A stretch of DNA of 54,533 nucleotides. Origin: Paracoccaceae bacterium. Lineage in GTDB: Bacteria > Pseudomonadota > Alphaproteobacteria > Rhodobacterales > Rhodobacteraceae. The notes below the pieces were generated by a model. It did not search any database. It was not told the DNA's origin and worked only from the letters and a program-made list of their open reading frames with translations. The stretch spans positions 1-54,533 of the forward strand of contig JASBSV010000018.1 of NCBI GenBank assembly GCA_030148745.1, in the 5' to 3' direction. The translations under genes were made by a program, and so were the position numbers. This document shows positions 48,530 to 54,533 of the stretch, piece after piece (position 1 is the stretch's first letter; each line of letters opens with the position of its first letter).

Positions 48530-50232
48530 AAGATCTCTCCCGATTTGGCGCGGCGCAAAATGCCCTCGATATCGTCATCGCTCATACCATAATAGCGGCG
48601 GGCGAAATCCGGCGTGACATAGCCAAGCGCCAGATCGCGCTCCATCTCGGCGCGCGCGCGGCGCCCAGGCGCGCCATAGCCGCCGCCGCCTGGGAACGCC
48701 ATCATCACCCGCGCTCCGTGCGGGACAAACTGTTTGCCCTTGCCTTTCATTGGCGTTCCGTCGTCGCGCGCAATCGTGGTAGGGGCACCCGCGCCGCCGC
48801 CCCGACGGCCGCGGGCAGGATGATCGACCCGGTCGAGCATGGCCTGAATGTCAAACTCATGACCCTGCCGCGCGCCAACTTCCATATATTGCCCAAGGCC
48901 GCCGCGATGCTGCCCGGCGCCGCCACTGTCAGGGCGCAGTTCCTTGCGCCAGATGATCACTGGCCCGACCTGTTCGGTCGCCTCGACCGGCATGGTCATA
49001 ACGCCCGACGGAAAGGCCGTCGCGTTCATCCCGTCCAGCGCCGGGCGCGCGCCCGAGCCGCCGGAATTGAATGTCAGAACCTCGGCGCGCCGCGCATCGG
49101 CGGGCGCGGCCCGGTCCCGGCGCGGGCGCAGGGACATCTGAAAATTGCACAGACACCCCGCCCCTTCGGCCGGCACGCGCCCCGGCAAAAGCTTGTCCAG
49201 CGCATCGAAAATTGTATCGGGCACCATATGGCCGATCACATGGCGCAGCGCGACCGGAGCGGGATGGAGCGCATTAACGATGGAATTTTCCGGCGCCACA
49301 ACCTCGAACGGCGCCAGCGAGGCCGCATTGTTGGGAATTTCCGGCGCAATCGCGCATTTCAGCGCATAGCAGGAGTAGGCCTTGGTATAGACCAGCGGCA
49401 CATTGATCCCCTTTTTGTCCACGCCCGAGGTTCCGGCCCAGTCGCAAAGGATCCGGTCCTTGCCGATGCTCAGACGCACCCGCAGGTCAATCGGGCTGTC
49501 ATAGCCGTCAATCTGCATCTCGCCCGTCGCGGTGCCTGCCTCCAGCGCATTGATCCGCTCAAGGGTGGCCCTGCGCGAGTTTGTCAGGATAAACTCCGCG
49601 ATGCCCTCAAGATCGGGCAGATCGAATTCATCCATCATCCCGATCAGGCGCCGGTGACCGATTTCATTACATGTCTCAAGCGCGTGAATATCTCCGACCA
49701 GCTGATCAGGCTCGCGTACATTTGCCCGAATGAGCCTGATCAGGGTCGGGTCCAGCTGGCCGCGGTCGGCCAGCTTCATGATCGGAATATGCAGCCCTTC
49801 TTCATAGACCGAATTTGCATCGGCCCCGAACCCGCGCCCGCCGATATCGACCACATGGGCGGTGCAGGCAAAAAAACCGACCAGCGCGCTGCCGCGAAAC
49901 GACGGGGTGACCACGGTGATATCATGAAGATGCCCTGTCCCCTCCCACGGGTCATTGGTGATATAGACGTCGCCGGGGAACATATTGTTGCGCCCGATCC
50001 GGCGGATGAAATGGGGCACCGCATCGGCCATGGCGTTCACATGGCCGGGTGTGCCTGTAACCGCCTGTGCCAGCATCCGGCCCTGATCGTCATAAACGCC
50101 CGCCGACAGATCGCCGGCCTCGCGCACCGAGGTTGAAAAGGCAGTGCGCACAAGCGCCTGCGCCTGTTCCTCGACCACCGAAATCAATCGGTTCCACATC
50201 ACCTGATAGGCAACTTTGGAAACCTCAGCCAT
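48526..50232 (-). CDS. hyuB: Hydantoinase/oxoprolinase B subunit
   Basis: 568 residues, HyuB family. Typical blocks are WNRLISVVEEQAQALVRTAFSTSVREAGDLSAGVYD (read in parts), PGHVNAMADAVPHFI, GDVYITNDPWEGTGHLHDITVV, VVDIGGRGFGADANSVYEEGLHIP, SGGAGQHRGGLGQ and the C-terminal GGGGYGAPGRR. With HyuA it forms an ATP-dependent amidohydrolase that opens hydantoin, N-methylhydantoin or 5-oxoproline-like rings. The ATG at 50232 has GGAGG and overlaps the hyuA stop by 8 bp. The exact ring substrate cannot be read from sequence. Confidence 0.92.
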   Translation of the reverse strand: MAEVSKVAYQVMWNRLISVVEEQAQALVRTAFSTSVREAGDLSAGVYDDQGRMLAQAVTGTPGHVNAMADAVPHFIRRIGRNNMFPGDVYITNDPWEGTGHLHDITVVTPSFRGSALVGFFACTAHVVDIGGRGFGADANSVYEEGLHIPIMKLADRGQLDPTLIRLIRANVREPDQLVGDIHALETCNEIGHRRLIGMMDEFDLPDLEGIAEFILTNSRRATLERINALEAGTATGEMQIDGYDSPIDLRVRLSIGKDRILCDWAGTSGVDKKGINVPLVYTKAYSCYALKCAIAPEIPNNAASLAPFEVVAPENSIVNALHPAPVALRHVIGHMVPDTIFDALDKLLPGRVPAEGAGCLCNFQMSLRPRRDRAAPADARRAEVLTFNSGGSGARPALDGMNATAFPSGVMTMPVEATEQVGPVIIWRKELRPDSGGAGQHRGGLGQYMEVGARQGHEFDIQAMLDRVDHPARGRRGGGAGAPTTIARDDGTPMKGKGKQFVPHGARVMMAFPGGGGYGAPGRRARAEMERDLALGYVTPDFARRYYGMSDDDIEGILRRAKSGEIF

Positions 50233-52354
50233 CGGCGACCTCCCGTGCTTTGACGCCGCCGGCAGCGCCCTGTTCATGCCCTGCGCGGCGAATGTCGATA
50301 CAGCCATCGCCCAGCGCCATTGCATAACGGCTCGATGCCACAACGATGGTCGTTTCGTCTTCGGTGATCAGAGCCGGACCCGGTACATGGGTTCCGGGGG
50401 TAAAGGCATCGCGTGCGTAAACGCCTGCATCGCAGGATTGCTCGAGCGCGGCATCAAAAACCGCTCGCTTCGCCGCGGGCCGGGCGCGGTCGCGCGGCAC
50501 GGCCGGAGTGGCGGGTTCGACCTCGGCTGGGGCGGTAAAGGCGTTCACCGACCAGACAGTCACCTCAACTTCCATCCCCTCGACCGAGCGGCCGAAAAGA
50601 TTTTCGTAATCCCGTTCAAAGAGACCGGCGAAAGTTTCTGCATCGGGCGCGCGCGCCTGTTGCGGGTTCAGCGTGACCGGGATCTCCCAGCCCTGACCGG
50701 CATAGCGCATATAGACCTTGAACTCGGCGCGGATCTCGCCCGTGCTGTCACAGGATCGCACGAAACTCGTAGCTTCCTCTTCCATCTCTGCAAAAAGGCA
50801 GCTGACCGCCGCCGGATCGAACTGCGACAGACGCATGAAAACGCTGCGATTTGCCTCGAAACTGAAAGGCGCGCGCAAAAAACCTATGGCCGAGCCAACC
50901 CCGGCGCCCTTTGGAACAAGACAACGGTCGACGCCCAGCTTTTCGCACAGCCGCGCCGCGTGCAGCGGGGCGGCCCCGCCAAAGGCGATCATGGTATATT
51001 CCGAAAGGTCCTCTCCGTTTTCGATGGCATGAACGCGGGCCGCATTGGCCATGTTTTCATCTACCACCTCTGACAGACCAAAGGCCGCTTCGGTGGCATC
51101 CATCTGAAGCGGTTCGCCCAGAACGCTGGCCAGCGCCTTATGCGAGCGCTCGGGATAAAGCCGGATTGTCCCGCCGGCAAAATTTTCCGCATCAAGCCGG
51201 CCCAGCAGCAGATCTGCATCAGTTACCGCGGGGCGGTCACCGCCCCGCCCGTAACAGGCCGGCCCGGGCTCGGATCCGGCGCTTTGCGGACCGACGCGGA
51301 TCTGGTTCATCACATCCACATGCGCAAGCGAGCCTCCACCGGCGCCAATCTCGACCATATCAATGACAGGGATAGAGATCGGCATACCCGAGCCCTTTTT
51401 GAAGCGATAACTGCGCGCCACTTCAAAGACCCGGCTGGTTTTCGGGCTGAAATCCCTGATCAGGCAAATCTTGGCCGTGGTCCCGCCCATGTCAAAGGAC
51501 AACACCTTGTCCAGCCCGTGCCGCGCCGCGATATCGGCGGCAAAGACCGCCCCGCCCGCCGGCCCGGATTCAACCAAACGAACCGGATATTCAGACGCAC
51601 TTTCCAGCGAGATGATACCGCCGCCCGAATGCATCAGAAAAATCGGGCAGCCGATCCCCTGAGCCTCAAGACGCCCCGACAGCCGGCCAAGATAGCTTTT
51701 GATGAGCGGCTTGATATAGGCATTCGCGATCGTGGTATTGAAGCGTTCGTATTCGCGCATCTGCGGCGAGACATCCGACGACAGAGAAATCATAGCATCA
51801 GGCATTCGCCGCGCCAGAACCTCGCCGATCATCTTTTCATGGGCATCGTTCAGGTAAGAGTGCAAAAGCCCCACCGCGATGCTTTCATATTCCGCCTCGG
51901 CCAGCTCGTCGGCCAGCGCCTCGACCTCGGCCAAATCAAGCGGGATAAGAACCCTGCCCTGCGCATCCATGCGTTCGCACAGCGTATAACGCCGGTTGCG
52001 CGGCAAAAGCGGCTGCGGCAGCGCCAGGTTCAGATCGTATTGCTCAAACCGGCTTTCGGTGCGCATCTCGATCACATCGCGAAAACCCTGCGTTGTAATC
52101 AATGCGGTCTTGGCGCCCTGACGCTCGATCAGCGCATTGGTGGCAAGCGTCGTTCCATGGATGATCTGAGTGATTTGCGAGGGCGAGATCCCCGCTTTGC
52201 GGCAGGTCAGGGCGATCCCTTCGACAATGGCGTCCTCCGGCGCGCTATAGGTCGTCAGTATTTTGCTGGAAAATTGCCCTGTGCCGCATTCCAGAACGAT
52301 ATCGGTGAAGGTCCCGCCGATATCCACCCCTAACCGCGCTGCTGTTTCCGCCAT
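50225..52354 (-). CDS. hyuA: Hydantoinase/oxoprolinase A subunit
   Basis: 709 residues, HyuA family. The N-terminal ATP-binding region is LGVDIGGTFTDIVLE; then IIHGTTLATNALIER, RFNTTIANAYIKPLIKSYL, SGPAGGAVFAA, SFDMGGTTAKICLI, VEIGAGGGSLAHVD and the C-terminal GPALITEDETTIVV. It supplies ATP-dependent phosphorylation/activation for ring opening with HyuB. The ATG at 52354 follows a GGAATCGGATGG stretch. It is first in hyuA-hyuB-flavoprotein-udh-like, downstream of and codirectional with a LysR gene, across a 99-bp AT-rich region with inverted repeats. Confidence 0.93.
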   Translation of the reverse strand: MAETAARLGVDIGGTFTDIVLECGTGQFSSKILTTYSAPEDAIVEGIALTCRKAGISPSQITQIIHGTTLATNALIERQGAKTALITTQGFRDVIEMRTESRFEQYDLNLALPQPLLPRNRRYTLCERMDAQGRVLIPLDLAEVEALADELAEAEYESIAVGLLHSYLNDAHEKMIGEVLARRMPDAMISLSSDVSPQMREYERFNTTIANAYIKPLIKSYLGRLSGRLEAQGIGCPIFLMHSGGGIISLESASEYPVRLVESGPAGGAVFAADIAARHGLDKVLSFDMGGTTAKICLIRDFSPKTSRVFEVARSYRFKKGSGMPISIPVIDMVEIGAGGGSLAHVDVMNQIRVGPQSAGSEPGPACYGRGGDRPAVTDADLLLGRLDAENFAGGTIRLYPERSHKALASVLGEPLQMDATEAAFGLSEVVDENMANAARVHAIENGEDLSEYTMIAFGGAAPLHAARLCEKLGVDRCLVPKGAGVGSAIGFLRAPFSFEANRSVFMRLSQFDPAAVSCLFAEMEEEATSFVRSCDSTGEIRAEFKVYMRYAGQGWEIPVTLNPQQARAPDAETFAGLFERDYENLFGRSVEGMEVEVTVWSVNAFTAPAEVEPATPAVPRDRARPAAKRAVFDAALEQSCDAGVYARDAFTPGTHVPGPALITEDETTIVVASSRYAMALGDGCIDIRRAGHEQGAAGGVKAREVADG

Positions 52355-52414
52355 GCCATCCGATTCCGTAAATCAAGTTCGGGATCAGCGTAGCGAAAGC
52401 ACTCAATCACCGCT

Positions 52415-52446
52415 AATTATTTAATTCTATCAAATCAATCATGATT
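52415..52446. promoter_or_regulatory. AT-rich inverted repeats upstream of hyuA
   Basis: AATTA-TT-TAATT (52415-52426) and the perfect palindrome AATCATGATT (52437-52446) lie within the LysR-hyuA spacer, in an AT-rich island unusual for this genome. They are candidate regulator sites; no confident -35/-10 pair was found. Confidence 0.4.
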
Positions 52447-52453
52447 ATTTATC

Positions 52454-53347
52454 CTACACCGAGCCCTCGGCCACCTGCGCGGCGATCTCGGCCGCCTGCG
52501 CGACATAAGAGGGTGCTGTCTCTTTATGAAAGCGCGCCCGAAACCCAAGGTTGTCAGGAACCCAGAGATACCGCAGCGGCACCAGCGTTCCGGCGCGGAT
52601 TTCGGTGACCACCATGGATTTGGGCAGGCAGGCGATGCCAAGCCCATCGACCGTCATCTGCAAACAGGCTGCCATATTCGTCGATGGCACCAGCCTCACC
52701 CGAACCTCGCGGTTGCCCTTGATATGCTGCGAAAGCTGCTCATAGGGCAGGGTTCCACGCGCATGGGTCAATATCGGAAAACCCGCCATATCCCCCAGCG
52801 ACAATACCTCGTTACCGATGCCCAGCTGCGGCGATGCCACCCAGATCATCGGATAACTTCCAAGCTCGACCGCGCCGCTGGTTTGTCGGCTGAATGGCCC
52901 GCTTTGCAGAGCCAGATCGATCGAACGGTTGAAAAGGGCGGTCGACAGGTTCGAGGACAGATCAACGGTCAGATCCACAAGGACATTCGGAAAACGTTCT
53001 TTCAGCGTCCGCAGATAGTGACCAAGCCATGAATGGACGATCATCTCGGTCACCCCAAGCCGCATGACACCATCAAAAAGCGCATCATCGCCGGCAGCCG
53101 AGACAAATTCGTCGAGCGAGCGCAGCACGCTTCGCGCCTTGGGCAAAAGGCTTTCACCCTTGGCCGTGAGCCGGACCGAGCCTGCGTCGCGCTCCATCAG
53201 CTTCAGCCCCAAACGCGCCTCCAGCCCAGATATCCGGGCCGAGATATTGGGCTGTGTGGTGTTTAGATGCTCGGCGGCGCGTCGGAAGCTTCCCAGATCG
53301 GCAACCTGCGCAAATGCCTGAAGCTGTTTGATATTGATACCTGTCAA
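52454..53347 (-). CDS. LysR-family transcriptional regulator of the catabolic locus
   Basis: 297 residues. The N-terminal helix-turn-helix (KQLQAFAQVADLGSFRRAAEHLNTTQPNISARISGLEARLG, in parts) is classical, followed by a type 2 periplasmic-binding-like effector domain (GVMRLGVTEMIVHSWLG; DLALQSGPFSR; MTVDGLGIACLPKSMVV). No ATG is available; a TTG at 53347 with AGAAGG nine bases upstream is taken as start. It sits between the hyuAB operon (codirectional) and the divergent Mo-hydroxylase genes, so it probably controls both in response to the pathway substrate or an intermediate. Confidence 0.88.
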   Translation of the reverse strand: MTGINIKQLQAFAQVADLGSFRRAAEHLNTTQPNISARISGLEARLGLKLMERDAGSVRLTAKGESLLPKARSVLRSLDEFVSAAGDDALFDGVMRLGVTEMIVHSWLGHYLRTLKERFPNVLVDLTVDLSSNLSTALFNRSIDLALQSGPFSRQTSGAVELGSYPMIWVASPQLGIGNEVLSLGDMAGFPILTHARGTLPYEQLSQHIKGNREVRVRLVPSTNMAACLQMTVDGLGIACLPKSMVVTEIRAGTLVPLRYLWVPDNLGFRARFHKETAPSYVAQAAEIAAQVAEGSV

Positions 53348-53521
53348 CTGATCGGCCTTCTGAAAGTAAAGTCGCGGGGTACAACTGCAGACAAATCACA
53401 TCTGGCGCCCGCCGGGGCAAAAAATTGCGCCCTGCCTGCATCACTTCGCTGCCGGGCACCGAAAGGCCCGCAATCTCGTCGTATCTGAAAGCCCTGCGCG
53501 CAATCGGCACTCTGCAAAAGA

Positions 53522-53550
53522 TTGACAACGTTTCCGCTCTGAGAATATCA
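53522..53550 (+). promoter_or_regulatory. Sigma-70-like promoter of the Mo-hydroxylase genes
   Basis: TTGACA (53522-53527) is followed after 17 bp by ATATCA (53545-53550). It ends about 40 bp before the start of the FAD subunit. GTATAC (53554-53559) is a short palindrome next to it. The remaining 150 bp up to the LysR start show no gene. Confidence 0.55.
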
Positions 53551-53591
53551 TTCGTATACAAACAAGCCACACACCAAGCTCCGAGGTGGAC

Positions 53592-54419
53592 GTGACCTAT
53601 TTCCTGCCCCAAAAGCTCGACGATGCTCTGGAGTTGATTCAGGACGGATCGGCAAAACTTGTCGCGGGCGGAACCGATTTTTATCCGGCTATGCAAAAAG
53701 GGCAGGCGATGGGGCGCATCGTCGATCTGTCCCGGCTCGGCGACATGCAGGGCGTGACAAAGGACGGCGACGGCTGGCGCATTGGCGGGGCGACAACGTG
53801 GACCGAACTTATCGCCGCGCCCCTGCCCCCTGCCTTTGACGGTCTGAAACAGGCGGCCTGCACCATCGGCTCGGTCCAGATCCAGAATGCCGCGACGCTG
53901 GCGGGCAATCTTTGCAACGCCTCACCCGCCGCCGACGGGGTTCCGGCGCTTCTGACGCTGGATGCATCGGTTGAACTGGCCTCGGTGCGCGGCCGGCGGA
54001 TTCTGCCGCTGGGTGAATTCATCACCGGCGTGCGCCAGACCCGGATCGCCGCAGATGAAATCCTGAGCGCGATTTTGGTGCCCGCCCTGCCCGACCACGC
54101 CGTAGGGCGTTTTGAAAAACTGGGAAGCCGCCGGTATCTTGTGATATCGATCACCATGGTCGCGGCGGTCATTGGGGTGGGCCCCGACGGTCTGATTAAT
54201 TTCGCGCGTCTGGCTGTCGGGGCCTGCTCGGCGGTCGCCAAGCGTCAGCCTGCACTGGAGGCAGCGCTTATCGGCCAGCGCCCTCAGACGGTTGAGGTCA
54301 CGCCCGATGATCTGACGGGTCTTTCGCCGATCACAGACATGCGCGGCGACGCAGAATTTCGCCTGATCGCCGCGGCCCGGCAATCTACCCGGGCCATTCA
54401 GAACAGGGAACGGTCATGA
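53592..54419 (+). CDS. Molybdenum hydroxylase FAD-binding subunit (CoxM/XdhB type)
   Basis: 275 residues. The FAD-binding motifs of the xanthine dehydrogenase/CO dehydrogenase middle subunit are present: KLVAGGTDFYPAM and CTIGSVQIQNAATLAGNLCNASPAAD; the C-terminal CO_deh_flav_C domain includes KLGSRRYLVISITMVAA. It passes electrons from the Fe-S subunit to NAD or another acceptor. The GTG at 53592 is preferred because GAGG lies upstream at proper spacing; a GTG at 53586 is also possible. The stop overlaps the next gene (ATGA). The actual substrate of the hydroxylase is unknown. Confidence 0.9.
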   Translation: MTYFLPQKLDDALELIQDGSAKLVAGGTDFYPAMQKGQAMGRIVDLSRLGDMQGVTKDGDGWRIGGATTWTELIAAPLPPAFDGLKQAACTIGSVQIQNAATLAGNLCNASPAADGVPALLTLDASVELASVRGRRILPLGEFITGVRQTRIAADEILSAILVPALPDHAVGRFEKLGSRRYLVISITMVAAVIGVGPDGLINFARLAVGACSAVAKRQPALEAALIGQRPQTVEVTPDDLTGLSPITDMRGDAEFRLIAAARQSTRAIQNRERS

Positions 54420-54533
54420 ACACCCACACGGCGGATCTTAGCAACAGCCTCAATCTCAACGGCGCGGCGGTCTCGGTTCAGCCGGTCACCGGAGAGCGCC
54501 TGTCCGAAAGCCTGCGCGAAAGACTGGGCGCGC
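54416..54533 (+). CDS. Molybdenum hydroxylase [2Fe-2S] subunit, N-terminal fragment
   Basis: Only the first 39 codons are in the window; the gene runs off the right edge. The reading begins MNTHTADLSNSLNLNGAAVS and continues VQPVTGERLSESLRERLGA, matching the start of the ferredoxin-like domain (hydrophobic strand, then ...GERLxxxLRERLG) that precedes the cluster cysteines in xanthine dehydrogenase-type proteins. It could be a separate small subunit or be fused to the molybdopterin domain. The ATG overlaps the stop of the FAD subunit. Confidence 0.75.
   Translation, partial: MNTHTADLSNSLNLNGAAVSVQPVTGERLSESLRERLGA

Noticed and set aside
48487-50136. 549-codon plus-strand open frame opposite hyuB
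   Set aside because: Shadow of hyuB; no family features.
51140-52333. 397-codon plus-strand open frame opposite hyuA
   Set aside because: Shadow of hyuA; no family features.

Overview
The window looks like a chromosomal segment of an alphaproteobacterium of the order Rhodobacterales (Rhodobacter/Roseobacter group). The basis is a GcrA cell-cycle regulator, CtrA-type TTAA-N7-TTAA sites, a class I lysyl-tRNA synthetase, an FNR-type box before hemN, GC-rich codon use and a Rhodobacteraceae-like intergenic repeat. No tRNA, rRNA, CRISPR array, transposase or integrase was recognised. Most of the DNA is ordinary core genome; the last 8 kb is an accessory catabolic locus.

Layout. 1-2.5 kb: gnd, then a 61-residue protein of unknown function facing a WYL-type regulator. 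2.6-5.6 kb: arginine operon argD - GNAT acetyltransferase - argF - GFA-family protein, all minus. 6.0-9.05 kb: copper defence, copA-cueR, with a textbook CueR operator and 19-bp promoter spacer. 9.06-14.1 kb: ABC-2 permease, gcrA, an AsmA-family protein and rimO. 14.2-17.5 kb: katG and divergent oxyR. 17.5-22.7 kb: a ugpBAEC glycerol-3-phosphate-type transporter, with an endonuclease/phosphatase-fold gene in the ugpQ position that carries a +1 shift in a G8 run. 23-27.5 kb: Mug-type DNA glycosylase, ABM monooxygenase, a small exported protein behind a CtrA site, a HugZ-like protein and a large beta-helix protein. 27.7-37.4 kb: lysS, TerB-like protein, dacB, nadD, aldo/keto reductase, ettA, trxC, a GlsB-type membrane protein, a small exported DUF7282-like protein and an FAH-family hydrolase.

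37.4-41.8 kb holds a candidate sensory module: a response regulator with no recognisable DNA-binding output, a large two-TM histidine kinase, and a divergent solute-binding protein with no transporter genes beside it. The kinase/binding-protein intergenic region contains a perfect CtrA site. 41.9-45.7 kb is hemN-ubiT-ubiU-ubiV behind a perfect FNR box, a unit for anaerobic heme and O2-independent ubiquinone synthesis. 45.7-54.5 kb holds a DUF2478 protein, a uronate-dehydrogenase-like enzyme, a DAO-type flavoprotein, HyuB, HyuA and LysR on the minus strand, and divergently the start of a molybdenum hydroxylase (FAD subunit and the beginning of the [2Fe-2S] subunit). This looks like a catabolic pathway for a cyclic nitrogen compound; the substrate cannot be read from the sequence.

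The points most worth a second look are the kinase/binding-protein/regulator trio with its CtrA site, the hydantoinase/Mo-hydroxylase cluster, a terminator-like hairpin in the gcrA leader, the frameshifted nuclease-like gene in the ugp operon, and the apparent loss of the first Fe-S cysteine in UbiU.
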